Below, one piece after another: positions 16,635-25,949 of a stretch of DNA of 64,000 nucleotides. Numbering within the stretch: the stretch's first letter is position 1; every line of letters begins with the position of its first letter. The notes under the pieces were generated by a model, which saw only the letters and a list, made by a program, of their open reading frames with translations, was not told the origin of the DNA and searched no databases. Made by a program: the position numbers and the translations under genes. This stretch comes from Nitrospirota bacterium (GTDB lineage: Bacteria; Nitrospirota; Leptospirillia; Leptospirillales; Leptospirillaceae): NCBI GenBank assembly GCA_021801345.1, contig JAJYYA010000066.1, forward strand, positions 115,593-179,592. Reading direction: 5' to 3'.

Positions 16635-17487
16635 GAAAACGGTAACGATCACCATTCTTCCCGGCGTTACAGAAAAGTCCCGCCAGTGGACCTTTCCCCG
16701 ATGGGCCCTCTATCTTTTTTTTGTGGTGATCGCCCTGCTTTTTTCCGGGATCGTTCTTCTGGTGGTTTTTTACACTTATGAGACAAAGAAGTTCATGGCA
16801 CTCAAAACGATCCAGGAGGAGACCCGGGTCCAGCAAGAGCATCTCGACCGCTACAGGAAGAAGCTCGACTCGATTGAGGCCCAGCTTTCCGAGGTCAACA
16901 ACCTCGACGCTCAGATCATGAACATGGTCGCCAAGGGGGCTCCCGATGTCCACCCGCCTCCCTCCGGAAAGGCTCTGACATCTCCCTCACCCGCGTCTCC
17001 CGCCGGCGAGAAGAACTCCGTGTCTCCGGGGATGGCGCGCCCTGAAAACCTTCTTCCATTCGGGGACGAAGGGGGCGGGATCCGCTATGCGCTTCCGGTG
17101 AAGGGGTGGATCGTGTCGGCTTTTGGTCGCAGGGCCGGACCTGTCGGCGGGGGAGAAGAGTTTCATCCGGGGCTCGATATTGCGAAGGAGGAGGGCGCGA
17201 CGATCTATCCGGATGCCCCCGGAGTCGTTGTCCTTACCGATCGGACCCCCGACTACGGAAACTATGTCATTGTCTATCACGGGCTCGGCCAGTCATCACT
17301 CTTTGCCCATCTCGACTCGATCGATGTCGTTTCGGGAGAGGTGGTCGGCAGGAAGTCGGCCATCGGAACGATCGGGCTGACCGGTCTGACGACGGCTCCC
17401 CATCTTCATTACGAGGTCAGGGAGTTCGGACATCCGGTGGATCCGTCATCCCTTCTCTCCGAATCCCTTGCTCCTCCGGTTCACTAG
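16621..17487 (+). CDS. M23-family metallopeptidase with coiled coil
   Basis: Envelope endopeptidase or activator of cell-wall hydrolases. 288 residues from ATG 16621. One membrane anchor (ALYLFFVVIALLFSGIVLLV) is followed by a coiled coil (residues ~60-100), a Pro/Ser-rich linker and a LytM domain with FHPGLDIA (first zinc His and Asp) and the HLHYEV motif (HxH). All catalytic residues are present, so it is likely an active peptidase rather than an EnvC-type regulator. The overlap with cutA and the 71-nt gap to secA place it last in its operon. Confidence 0.85.
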   Translation: MSRLKKTVTITILPGVTEKSRQWTFPRWALYLFFVVIALLFSGIVLLVVFYTYETKKFMALKTIQEETRVQQEHLDRYRKKLDSIEAQLSEVNNLDAQIMNMVAKGAPDVHPPPSGKALTSPSPASPAGEKNSVSPGMARPENLLPFGDEGGGIRYALPVKGWIVSAFGRRAGPVGGGEEFHPGLDIAKEEGATIYPDAPGVVVLTDRTPDYGNYVIVYHGLGQSSLFAHLDSIDVVSGEVVGRKSAIGTIGLTGLTTAPHLHYEVREFGHPVDPSSLLSESLAPPVH

Positions 17488-17507
17488 AGTCGCGTACGAT
17501 TGTTTCT

Positions 17508-17513
17508 TATAAT
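17508..17513 (+). promoter_or_regulatory. Candidate -10 element for secA
   Basis: A perfect TATAAT sits 45 nt before the secA ATG, in the 71-nt gap after the M23 gene. No convincing -35 hexamer is found at the right distance, so this is a weak call. Confidence 0.35.
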
Positions 17514-17558
17514 GGATCCTTCATTTTCTGAAGTTCGTTTTCGAGAGGAGTCTTTCGC

Positions 17559-20252
17559 ATGTTCAAGTCGCTCGTCCGTTCTCTTTTCTCCAGCCAGAAC
17601 GAGAAGGAGGTCCGGAGAGTCTCCCGGATCGTCGACCGTGTCAATGCTCTGGAGACCTCCGTGCAGGCTCTCTCCGACGAAGATCTCTCCAGGAAGACCG
17701 TCGCTTTCCGCGAGCGCCTGACCGCAGGGGAGACGCTCGACCAGATTTTGCCGGAAGCCTTTGCCGTTGTCCGGGAGGCCGGGCGGCGGGTTCTCGGCAT
17801 GCGGCACTTCGATGTTCAGATTATGGGGGGAGCCTTTCTTCACGAGGGACGGATCGCCGAAATGAAGACCGGCGAGGGAAAAACTCTGGTGGGAACTCTT
17901 CCGGTCTATCTCAACGCGCTCGAGGGAAAGGGAGTTCACGTCGTGACCGTCAACGATTATCTGGCCCGGCGCGACTCCGAGTGGATGGGGAGGCTCTATC
18001 GGTTTCTTGGCCTGACGGTGGGGCTCATCCAGCACGACATGCCCGATGATCTCCGCAAAGAGGCCTATGCCTGCGACATCACCTACGGGACCAATAATGA
18101 GTTCGGCTTCGACTATCTCCGGGACAACATGAAGTACGAGCTCGACCAGTTTGCCCAGCGTCCTCTGAACTATGCCATCGTCGACGAAGTGGACAGTATT
18201 CTGATCGACGAATCGAGGACCCCTCTCATCATCTCCGGCCCTTCGGAGGAGTCCACCGACCTCTATGAGCGTATCGATCGGATCATTCCCCGCCTGACTC
18301 CTGTCTCGCACTTCACCCTCGATCTCAAGCACAAGACGGTCTCGATGACGGAGGAAGGATCGGATCTCGTCGAATCCCTCCTCGACGTAGGGAACCTCTA
18401 CGATCTGAAGAATATCTCCTATGTTCACCACCTCATGCAGGCGATCAAGGCGCACCATCTGTATCGGCGTGACGTGGACTACGTGGTCAAGAACGGAGAG
18501 GTGATCATCGTCGACGAATTCACTGGTCGTCTCATGACCGGCCGCCGCTGGGGGGAGGGACTTCACCAGGCGGTCGAGGCCAAGGAAAAAGTGAAGGTCC
18601 AGATGGAAAACCAGACGTTGGCGACCGTCACTTTTCAGAATTACTTTCGTATGTATCGGAAGCTTTCCGGAATGACCGGAACGGCCGATACCGAGGCAAC
18701 GGAGTTTCATCGCATCTATGGACTTGACGTGATTGTGGTTCCCCCCCACCGGAAGATGATTCGCGTGGACCTTCCCGACCAGGTTTACCGGACCCAGAAG
18801 GAAAAGTACGACGCCGTTGTTTTGGACATTGTCGATCGCCACAAGGTGGGTCAGCCGGTTCTCGTGGGGACGGTCTCGATCGAAAAGTCCGAGTACATCT
18901 CCCGTCTTTTGACGGAAAAGAAAATTCCCCATGAAGTGCTGAACGCGAAGTTCCACGAGAAGGAGGCCGAGATCGTGGCCCAGGCGGGCCGTCTCGGGAA
19001 GGTCACGATCGCGACGAACATGGCCGGTCGGGGAACGGATATTCTGCTTGGCGGCAACCCTGAATATCTTTTCAATGCGGAACTCCGGAGGAGGACGGAG
19101 GAGGTCTCTTCCGAAGAGAAGGCCGCCCTTCTGGCCTCCTTTGAGGAGACCGCCCGCAAGGAGCGGGACGCCGTCATCGCCGTCGGGGGACTGCACATCA
19201 TCGGGACCGAACGCCACGAAAGCCGCCGGATCGACAATCAGCTTCGTGGTCGCGCCGGGCGTCAGGGGGATCCGGGATCCTCGCGCTTCTACCTCTCCCT
19301 TGAGGATGATCTGATGCGGATCTTCGGTGCGGAAAAGATCAAGGGACTCATGGAGCGGATGGGGATGGAGGAGGGGGTTCCCATCGAGCATACCTTCGTC
19401 TCGAAGGCAATCCAAAATGCCCAGAAAAAGGTCGAGACCTACCATTTTGACATCCGGAAGCAGCTCCTGGAGTATGACGATGTGATGAACCAGCAGCGTC
19501 TGGTCTTTTATGAGCTCAGACGACGGGTTCTCAAAGGCGAGGCGCTCTCCGAGCTTGTCTCGACATGGGGCGCTCGAGTTCTTGAGCGTCTGGTTCTTTC
19601 GATCATTCCGGAGGACGCCTATCCGGAAAGCTTCGACCTCCCGGGGCTCGTCGGAAAGATCGAAGAGGGGACCGGCCTTTCCCTTTCGGTCGAAGAGCTT
19701 CAGGATATGGGAATCGAGGCGCTGGTTGCCCACATTCTCCAACGTTTCGAGGCGCACCTGCTCGAGCGCGAGGCGCTCTTCGGGACGGAGGTCTTTCAGT
19801 CGATCGTCAGGTACGTCTCTCTCCAGTCGCTCGACAACGGCTGGAAGGAGCATCTCCTCACCATGGACCGGCTGAAGGAGGGAATCGGTCTCCGAGGATA
19901 CGGGCAGAAGGATCCCTTAGTCGAGTACAAGCGGGAAGGATTCGACCTTTTCGAGCGCTTCATGGAAGAGGTGGAGGAGAATGTCGTCAAGGTCTCCGGA
20001 TCGGTGAGGGAGGTCTCGGTCGAAACGTCGGACGAGGCCCCAAACTTCGACAACCTCGACTACTCCTATCCTGACGAAACGGGAGACCCGGTCATGGCTC
20101 CAGGATTTTTCCTCTCTCCGTGGGACCAGACCCCGGTGGCGCTGAGCGCGGGACCGGATTCTTCGGGGGGAAAAGAGGGGAAGATTGGCCGGAATGACCC
20201 TTGTCCCTGCGGAAGTGGAAAAAAGTACAAAAAATGCCATGGTGCTGCCTAG
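17559..20252 (+). CDS. secA: Preprotein translocase ATPase SecA
   Basis: Motor that drives unfolded proteins through the SecYEG channel at the inner membrane. 897 residues, full length. [10 protein letters not shown] is Walker [21 protein letters not shown] is the DEAD-type Walker B region, [10 protein letters not shown] and [15 protein letters not shown] are the second motor domain motifs, and the C-terminus carries the zinc and SecB-binding tail [20 protein letters not shown] 17559 follows GAGAGGAG. It stands alone between the M23 gene and the nuo operon. No clear terminator was seen after it. Confidence 0.98.
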   Translation: MFKSLVRSLFSSQNEKEVRRVSRIVDRVNALETSVQALSDEDLSRKTVAFRERLTAGETLDQILPEAFAVVREAGRRVLGMRHFDVQIMGGAFLHEGRIAEMKTGEGKTLVGTLPVYLNALEGKGVHVVTVNDYLARRDSEWMGRLYRFLGLTVGLIQHDMPDDLRKEAYACDITYGTNNEFGFDYLRDNMKYELDQFAQRPLNYAIVDEVDSILIDESRTPLIISGPSEESTDLYERIDRIIPRLTPVSHFTLDLKHKTVSMTEEGSDLVESLLDVGNLYDLKNISYVHHLMQAIKAHHLYRRDVDYVVKNGEVIIVDEFTGRLMTGRRWGEGLHQAVEAKEKVKVQMENQTLATVTFQNYFRMYRKLSGMTGTADTEATEFHRIYGLDVIVVPPHRKMIRVDLPDQVYRTQKEKYDAVVLDIVDRHKVGQPVLVGTVSIEKSEYISRLLTEKKIPHEVLNAKFHEKEAEIVAQAGRLGKVTIATNMAGRGTDILLGGNPEYLFNAELRRRTEEVSSEEKAALLASFEETARKERDAVIAVGGLHIIGTERHESRRIDNQLRGRAGRQGDPGSSRFYLSLEDDLMRIFGAEKIKGLMERMGMEEGVPIEHTFVSKAIQNAQKKVETYHFDIRKQLLEYDDVMNQQRLVFYELRRRVLKGEALSELVSTWGARVLERLVLSIIPEDAYPESFDLPGLVGKIEEGTGLSLSVEELQDMGIEALVAHILQRFEAHLLEREALFGTEVFQSIVRYVSLQSLDNGWKEHLLTMDRLKEGIGLRGYGQKDPLVEYKREGFDLFERFMEEVEENVVKVSGSVREVSVETSDEAPNFDNLDYSYPDETGDPVMAPGFFLSPWDQTPVALSAGPDSSGGKEGKIGRNDPCPCGSGKKYKKCHGAA

Positions 20253-20325
20253 ATGTCTTGTTTTTGAGGGGCTGGGGCAACCGGAAGAGCGAGGCTTTGG
20301 GAGGGGCACCGGAGCGGATTTTTAG

Positions 20326-20354
20326 TTGACAAAGTCTTGGTCCAAAAATAGAAT
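20326..20354 (+). promoter_or_regulatory. Sigma-70 type promoter of the nuo operon
   Basis: TTGACA (20326-20331) and TAGAAT (20349-20354) are spaced by exactly 17 nt, a near-consensus housekeeping promoter. Transcription would start near 20361, giving a leader of about 70 nt before nuoA. Confidence 0.75.
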
Positions 20355-20433
20355 GATAGGACAAATCGAACTGAAGAACTAAGAGAAATCCATACATGTC
20401 AAGGCTTCGGTTTTCCGGAGCCGGAGGGTGCCC

Positions 20434-20805
20434 ATGTTTTCTCTTTCCCATCCCGACCACTATATTCCGATCCTGATCTTTCTTCTGATTGCGATCGGCT
20501 TCGGGGCTGTCTCCCTTCTTGTCGGGCGCCTGATCCGTCCACACAATCCCTACCGTGACAAGGATGCTCCTTACGAGTGTGGCGTTCCTCCCATCAACGA
20601 TGCGCGCGAACGCATCTCGATCCGTTACTATGTTGTGGCCATGCTCTTCCTTGTTTTTGACGTGGAGGTGGTCTTTCTTTATCCCTGGGCCGTAGACTTC
20701 AGACGCCTCGGACTTTTTGGCCTTGTCGAAATGCTGATTTTTCTTGTGATCCTGATCGTCGGATATGTCTATGCATGGAAGAAGGAGGCTCTTGAATGGG
20801 AGTAG
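20434..20805 (+). CDS. nuoA: NADH-quinone oxidoreductase subunit A
   Basis: Small membrane subunit of complex I next to the quinone cavity. 123 residues with three membrane helices and the family signature [16 protein letters not shown], plus [25 protein letters not shown] 20434 is preferred because GGAGG ends 6 nt before it; a GTG at 20428 would overlap that site. It is the first gene behind the nuo promoter and overlaps nuoB by 10 nt. Confidence 0.95.
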   Translation: MFSLSHPDHYIPILIFLLIAIGFGAVSLLVGRLIRPHNPYRDKDAPYECGVPPINDARERISIRYYVVAMLFLVFDVEVVFLYPWAVDFRRLGLFGLVEMLIFLVILIVGYVYAWKKEALEWE

Positions 20806-21293
20806 TCCACCACAAGGACGGCGAGCTCTCTGTCGTGACCATGAAGTTGCAGGATGCCGTTAACGACATCGTGAACTGGTCACGGAAATCTGCGCTCTGG
20901 CCCATGACCTTCGGTCTGGCGTGCTGCGCGATTGAGATGATGGGGGCCGTGGCCTCGCGTTTCGATATTGACCGCTTCGGAGCCGGCGTTTTTCGTGCCT
21001 CCCCCCGCCAGTCGGACCTGATGATCGTGGCCGGGACCCTGACCCGGAAAATGGCTCCTGTGGTCAGGAAGATCTATGATCAGATGCCAGAGCCCCGGTA
21101 TGTCATTGCCATGGGCTCCTGTGCCACAAGCGGCAATATCTATGACAGCTACAGCGTCGTCCAGGGTGTGGACCGCCTGATCCCTGTCGACGTCTATGTT
21201 CCCGGATGCCCCCCCAGGCCCGAGGCCCTTCTCGATGGCCTGATCAAGCTCCAGGAGAAGATTATGCAGGACAAGCCGGTTTTCCGGAACTAG
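20796..21293 (+). CDS. nuoB: NADH-quinone oxidoreductase subunit B
   Basis: Carries terminal iron-sulfur cluster N2 that hands electrons to quinone. 165 residues. The four N2 cysteines are visible in [18 protein letters not shown] and PGCPPRPE, with [14 protein letters not shown] between. It overlaps nuoA, and nuoC begins 19 nt after its stop. Confidence 0.96.
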   Translation: MGVVHHKDGELSVVTMKLQDAVNDIVNWSRKSALWPMTFGLACCAIEMMGAVASRFDIDRFGAGVFRASPRQSDLMIVAGTLTRKMAPVVRKIYDQMPEPRYVIAMGSCATSGNIYDSYSVVQGVDRLIPVDVYVPGCPPRPEALLDGLIKLQEKIMQDKPVFRN

Positions 21294-21312
21294 TGCGAGG
21301 AGACAACTAAGG

Positions 21313-21840
21313 ATGCATCCCGTAGCCGAATCCCTTCACAGGAGATTCCCGGAGGTTGTTACAGGGTCCCGAGAGGCTCTCGGGGACCTGACGGTCTATC
21401 TTCGCGAGAATGGGGCACTGGAGGTCTTTCAGGCCCTTCACGACGATCCGGAGTTTCGCTACGACTATATCGTCGACGTGACCTCGGTGGACTATCCCAT
21501 GGACCAGGACCGCTTCGAAGTCGTCTATATCTTTTACTCTCTTTCCCGCCGTCACCGTATCATGGTGAAGATTCGGATCCCGGAGAGCCATCCCGTGGTA
21601 GACTCAATTGTCTCCATATGGAAGGGGGCCGAGTTCATGGAGCGGGAGGTTTACGACATGATGGGGATCCAGTTTCGGGGTCATCCGGATCTTCGAAGGA
21701 TCCTTATGCCCGATGACTATGACGAGGGATACCCTCTCCGGAAGGACTTTCCGCTCGTCGGCAAGGGGTGGCGAGATGAATTCTCCTTCGTCCCGAAATA
21801 TCATGAGACTCTTCCTCCCCTTCCCAAGGAGGCCCGTTAG
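21313..21840 (+). CDS. nuoC: NADH-quinone oxidoreductase subunit C
   Basis: Peripheral-arm subunit (30 kDa type) that packs against NuoD; it has no cofactor. 175 residues. Motifs: YDYIVDVTSVDYPMD, IWKGAEFMEREVYDMMGIQF and LRRILMPDDYDEGYPLRKDFP. It is a separate gene here, not fused to nuoD as in E. coli. A 98-nt gap separates its stop from the preferred nuoD start. Confidence 0.95.
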   Translation: MHPVAESLHRRFPEVVTGSREALGDLTVYLRENGALEVFQALHDDPEFRYDYIVDVTSVDYPMDQDRFEVVYIFYSLSRRHRIMVKIRIPESHPVVDSIVSIWKGAEFMEREVYDMMGIQFRGHPDLRRILMPDDYDEGYPLRKDFPLVGKGWRDEFSFVPKYHETLPPLPKEAR

Positions 21841-21938
21841 GGGCGGGAGTAAAGGGATCGGGATGCGGCCGGTAACTCCGGCCAATCGGAACAGGACTTC
21901 TGTGATCGTCTGTGGATAGGCAGGGAAAGGGGTTTCTC

Positions 21939-23225
21939 TTGGAGTCACTCGAAAAGGAAAAGATCGAAGCCGAAGCTACCGGAACCGCGACCGTACGTCG
22001 CGAGATTACGCTTTCGACCCTTCGGCAGGCGGTCCTGAACGGACTTGATTCTTCGATCAAGACGGAGCAGTTTCTGCTCAACATGGGCCCCCAGCACCCC
22101 AGTACTCATGGAGTGCTGCGCGTCCTGCTTGATCTTGACGGGGAGCGTATCAAGAAGGCCGTTCCGGACTTGGGATACCTTCACCGGGGAACGGAGAAGA
22201 TCGCCGAGTACAGGACCTACAACCAGATTATTCCCCTGACCGACCGGCTTGACTATGTCTCTGCCATGGCAAACAACTATGCCTTTGTCCGGGCCGTCGA
22301 AAAGCTTCTTCAGCTCAAGGTTCCTGAAAGGGCCGAGTACATCCGGACCATTGTGGCCGAGATGCAGCGAATCGTGAACCACCTCTTTTGGCTCGGGACC
22401 CAGGCTCTCGATATCGGAGCCATGAGCGTTTTTTTCTATACGTTTCGCGAGCGGGAGGTCCTTCTTGATCTCTTCGAAAAGCTTTGCGGGGCGCGTCTGA
22501 CGACAAACTACTATCGCGTGGGGGGGGTCGAAAGCGATCTTACCCGCGACGTCGTCGACGCTCTCTATCACTTTGTCGATACCTTCGAGCCGCATATCCG
22601 GGAGTACAACACCCTTCTTGAGACGAACCGGATCTGGCTTGCCCGGACCAAGCACATTGCGGTCATCACGGGAGAGGATGCTGTCAACTTTGGCCTTTCC
22701 GGTCCGACCCTCCGGGGCTCCGGCGTCGACTACGATCTTAGAAAGTACGAACCCTACGCCGCCTACGATCAGATTGAATGGGAGGTCCCGGTAGGTCAGA
22801 ATGGCGACATCTACGACCGCTACTGGATCCGTGTCGAGGAGATGCGTCAGAGTGCCTCCATAATTCGGCAGTGCCTCGACAAGCTTCCCGAGGGCCCCTT
22901 CATGACGGAAGACCACAAGGTCTCCTTTCCCCCCAAGGGCCGGGTCATGCATAACATGGAGACCCTCATTCACCATTTTCTTCTTGTTGTGGAAGGCTTC
23001 CGGACCCCGCCAGGCGATACCTATTGCGGGACGGAGACCCCCAAGGGGGAGCTTGGTTTTTATATTGTCAGCGATGGGTCGGGGAAGCCTTACCGAATGA
23101 AGATAAGGGCGCCGTCATTTGTCAGTATGGGGGCCTTTGATCATATGTCGAGAGGCTACATGATCGCCGATATCGTTACCATCTTCGGAACCTATGACAT
23201 CGTCATGGGTGAGTGCGACCGCTAA
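21939..23225 (+). CDS. nuoD: NADH-quinone oxidoreductase subunit D
   Basis: 49-kDa type subunit forming the quinone-binding site with NuoB. About 428 residues from TTG 21939, chosen because AAAGGGG lies 7 nt upstream; GTG 21912 would add nine residues. GPQHPSTHGVLRVLL with the conserved His, YLHRGTEKIAEYRTY and the C-terminal ADIVTIFGTYDIVMGECDR are diagnostic. About 38 residues before the core form an unusual charged, Thr/Glu-rich N-terminal extension. A 141-nt gap with inverted repeats follows before nuoE. Confidence 0.95.
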   Translation: MESLEKEKIEAEATGTATVRREITLSTLRQAVLNGLDSSIKTEQFLLNMGPQHPSTHGVLRVLLDLDGERIKKAVPDLGYLHRGTEKIAEYRTYNQIIPLTDRLDYVSAMANNYAFVRAVEKLLQLKVPERAEYIRTIVAEMQRIVNHLFWLGTQALDIGAMSVFFYTFREREVLLDLFEKLCGARLTTNYYRVGGVESDLTRDVVDALYHFVDTFEPHIREYNTLLETNRIWLARTKHIAVITGEDAVNFGLSGPTLRGSGVDYDLRKYEPYAAYDQIEWEVPVGQNGDIYDRYWIRVEEMRQSASIIRQCLDKLPEGPFMTEDHKVSFPPKGRVMHNMETLIHHFLLVVEGFRTPPGDTYCGTETPKGELGFYIVSDGSGKPYRMKIRAPSFVSMGAFDHMSRGYMIADIVTIFGTYDIVMGECDR

Positions 23226-23272
23226 GGCCGCATCTCCCGGACAGGCCTGCAGGAATGACCTGCGGCATGCGT

Positions 23273-23327
23273 GTACTCCGGCTGGCGCAGGGAGGGCGTT
23301 CAATCTCCCGGCTGCAGGATGGAGTAC
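23273..23327 (+). repeat. Inverted repeat between nuoD and nuoE
   Basis: GTACTCC at 23273-23279 pairs with GGAGTAC at 23321-23327, enclosing a second stem GGGAG/CTCCC around a loop of about ten bases. A smaller GCAGG/CCTGC hairpin lies just before it. No T run follows. It could stabilise or process the nuo message; function unknown. Confidence 0.4.
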
Positions 23328-23366
23328 CTTGTTAACCGGAAGCAAAATATTCTCGGAGATAGCAAG

Positions 23367-23897
23367 ATGGCACACTCTGATAGCGCCGCGACAGTTCACA
23401 TCACCGATGAAGAGATCGATCATATCTGCGAGGAGTTCGGTAACCGTGAAGGTGCGGTTGTGCAGATTCTCCAGACAATTCAGGAAAAGTACGGGTATGT
23501 GCCCGCCGAGGTCCTTGAACGGGTAGGCGATGATCTGGGGATCCCCCACAGCAAGATGTTCGGGGTGTTGACCTTCTACTCCCAGTTCTATCGGGAACCC
23601 CGGGGAAAGTTCATTCTCAAGGTCTGCGTCGGGACGGCCTGCCATGTAAGAGGTGCGGGACTTCTTGTCGACAAGATCAAGGAAAATCTCCATGTCGAAG
23701 AGGGGGAGAATACCGAGGACATGCTTTTTACCCTCGAGCCCGTCTCCTGTCTCGGATCCTGCGCGCTGGCGCCTATGGCCATGATCAATGGAAATACCTA
23801 CGGAAAGCTCTCCGGCGACAAGATGGTCGAGATTCTTCACCAGCTTAAGGACGAGTCTTCTTCAGAGCCTGTCTCGGAGGCCAACCCGGCCTCCTGA
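23367..23897 (+). CDS. nuoE: NADH-quinone oxidoreductase subunit E
   Basis: 24-kDa type subunit with the [2Fe-2S] cluster N1a in a thioredoxin-like fold. 176 residues from ATG 23367, which follows GGAGA at good spacing; the frame stays open upstream but has no such site. Cluster cysteines occur in VCVGTACHVRGAG and SCLGSCALAP, plus the helical N-terminus EEFGNREGAVVQILQTIQ. The last ~15 residues are a Ser/Glu-rich tail. A 181-nt gap precedes nuoF. Confidence 0.94.
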   Translation: MAHSDSAATVHITDEEIDHICEEFGNREGAVVQILQTIQEKYGYVPAEVLERVGDDLGIPHSKMFGVLTFYSQFYREPRGKFILKVCVGTACHVRGAGLLVDKIKENLHVEEGENTEDMLFTLEPVSCLGSCALAPMAMINGNTYGKLSGDKMVEILHQLKDESSSEPVSEANPAS

Positions 23898-24078
23898 CAA
23901 ACCCCGGTCTTTTCCACATCTTGCAAAGTGGCCGGTGAAGGAATGGGGGAGGTTCCAGAATTCCCCAAACGATGAGTACCCATGATTTTTCAGACGATAT
24001 GAAAGTTTCTGTTTTTCCCCTATAAGCGAGGATCGGCGGCGGACCGTTTTTTCTTCCCCGATCGAAGGAGTGTTTCTG

Positions 24079-25932
24079 ATGGCGACTCAAACAGTTGAGG
24101 AAATGGCGGCAGGCCTTTTCCACGATGTGGCCATTCCCACAATACACATCGGAATGGCGACCTGTGGTCTGGCGGCCGGAGCACGCTCTATTGAGGAGCT
24201 TGTTGTAAAGGAACTTGAAAAGCGCGGCATTGACGCCCGGATCGTTCCCACGGGATGTATCGGGATGTGCCACAACGAACCCCTCGTGGATATCACGATG
24301 CCAGGAAAGTACCGGGTCTCTTACCGGAACGTGAAGGCGTTGATCATCCCGCAGATCTTCGATGCTCATTTTGTCAAAGGGGAGTTTGCAAAGAAGTATG
24401 CGGTCTGTCAGATTCCCATAGCTGGCCATACCGCCTACGAAGGACTTCCCTTGATGGCAGAGACGGGATTCTTCAAGGGGCAGGTCAAGATCGTTTCGAG
24501 CCGATGCGGTCTGATCGACCCTTCGAGCATCGACGACTACATCGCTACCAATGGCTACAAGGCCCTTCGGAAGATGTTGACCGAGATGACGCCGGAGATT
24601 GTGATCGATGAGATGACAAAGTCCGGTCTGCGTGGTCGGGGAGGCGGGGGATTCTACACCGGTCTCAAGTGGAAGCTGACCCGCCAGTCCCCCGGGGAGG
24701 AAAAGTACGTCGTCTGCAATGCCGACGAAGGCGATCCCGGCGCGTTCATGGACCGTTCGATCCTTGAAGGGGATCCCCACAGCGTTCTCGAAGGAATGCT
24801 GGCCGCCGCCTATGCGATCGGAAATGCCAAGAAGGGCTATATCTATTGCCGTGCGGAATATCCTCTTGCGATCAAGCGTCTCCGGAAGGCGATCGATGAC
24901 GCTCGCGAGAGAAACTTTCTCGGCGACAATATCCTTGGGACGGGCTTCAGCTTCGACATCATCATCAAGGAAGGTGCCGGGGCCTACGTCTGCGGTGAAG
25001 AGACGGCTCTTCTGGCCTCCCTTATGGGTGAGCGCGGAATGCCGTGGCCAAAGCCTCCCTTTCCGGCTCAGAAGGGCGTTTGGGGAAAGCCCACGGTCAT
25101 CAACAATGTTGAAACTCTCGGGAATGTCGGTCATATCATTCTTAATGGCGGTGACTGGTACGCCTCCTATGGCTCCGAAAAGACAAAGGGGACAAAAACC
25201 TTTGCGCTTACAGGCTCGATCAAGAACTCGGGACTGATCGAGGTGCCGGCAGGGACTCCGCTTCGCTCCATCGTCTTTGATATCGGGGGCGGGATGCTCG
25301 AGAAGAAGATCCCGTTCAAGGCGGCCCAGCTCGGAGGACCTTCCGGGGGGTGTATTCCGGCGAGCGGTCTCGACACTCCCGTCGACTTCGAGAATGTCAT
25401 TGCCGCGGGCGCAATCATGGGCTCGGGCGGGATCGTCATCATGGACGAGGCCTCTTGTATCGTCGATACGGCGAAGTTCTTTCTCAAGTTTACGCAGGAC
25501 GAGTCCTGTGGCGAGTGCACTCCCTGTCGGGTCGGGTCGAAGATCATGCTGGAGATTCTCACCCGGATTACGGAAGGGAAGGGCCAGGAAGGGGATCTTG
25601 ACGAACTGATCCGCCTCTCAATGTATGTCAAGTCAAACTCGCTTTGTGGTCTCGGAGCGGCGGCCCCCAATCCGGTGCTCTCCACCATCCGATATTTCCG
25701 GGAGGAGTTCGAGGCGCATATTCGGGACAAGCATTGCCCGGGAACGGTTTGCGCCAACCTGATCAAGTATGTGGTCATCGAGGAGGACTGCACGACGTGC
25801 GGCCTTTGTGAGCCTGTGTGTCCGACGGGCTCCGTGACCTGGGACAAGGGCGAGGTGGCCCATATCAATCTTGAAACCTGTATCCGCTGCAAGGCGTGTG
25901 TTGATGCCTGCAAGTTCAGGGCGATCATTTAG
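24079..25932 (+). CDS. nuoF: NADH-quinone oxidoreductase subunit F, enlarged HydB/HndC-type
   Basis: NADH-oxidising subunit with FMN and cluster N3. It is 617 residues, well above the ~430 of usual NuoF. An extra N-terminal thioredoxin-like [2Fe-2S] domain (MATCGLAAGARS; TGCIGMC) spans about residues 10-110. The core follows: SGLRGRGGGGFYTGLKW for NADH/FMN, CNADEGDPGAFMDR, GAGAYVCGEETALLASL and the N3 site SCGECTPCRVGSK. The C-terminus adds an 8-Cys ferredoxin domain with CTTCGLCEPVC (Cys571, 574, 577, 581) and CIRCKACVDAC (Cys601, 604, 607, 611). This layout is that of HydB/HndC and NfnB-like proteins. ATG 24079 follows GAAGGAG; GTG 24070 is an alternative. Confidence 0.93.
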   Translation: MATQTVEEMAAGLFHDVAIPTIHIGMATCGLAAGARSIEELVVKELEKRGIDARIVPTGCIGMCHNEPLVDITMPGKYRVSYRNVKALIIPQIFDAHFVKGEFAKKYAVCQIPIAGHTAYEGLPLMAETGFFKGQVKIVSSRCGLIDPSSIDDYIATNGYKALRKMLTEMTPEIVIDEMTKSGLRGRGGGGFYTGLKWKLTRQSPGEEKYVVCNADEGDPGAFMDRSILEGDPHSVLEGMLAAAYAIGNAKKGYIYCRAEYPLAIKRLRKAIDDARERNFLGDNILGTGFSFDIIIKEGAGAYVCGEETALLASLMGERGMPWPKPPFPAQKGVWGKPTVINNVETLGNVGHIILNGGDWYASYGSEKTKGTKTFALTGSIKNSGLIEVPAGTPLRSIVFDIGGGMLEKKIPFKAAQLGGPSGGCIPASGLDTPVDFENVIAAGAIMGSGGIVIMDEASCIVDTAKFFLKFTQDESCGECTPCRVGSKIMLEILTRITEGKGQEGDLDELIRLSMYVKSNSLCGLGAAAPNPVLSTIRYFREEFEAHIRDKHCPGTVCANLIKYVVIEEDCTTCGLCEPVCPTGSVTWDKGEVAHINLETCIRCKACVDACKFRAII

Positions 25933-25949
25933 TGGGTGAGGTTTCCTCC

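Noticed and set aside
17484..19853. Very long minus-strand open frame opposite secA
   Set aside because: Typical GC-rich antisense shadow; no family motifs, while the plus strand is clear SecA.
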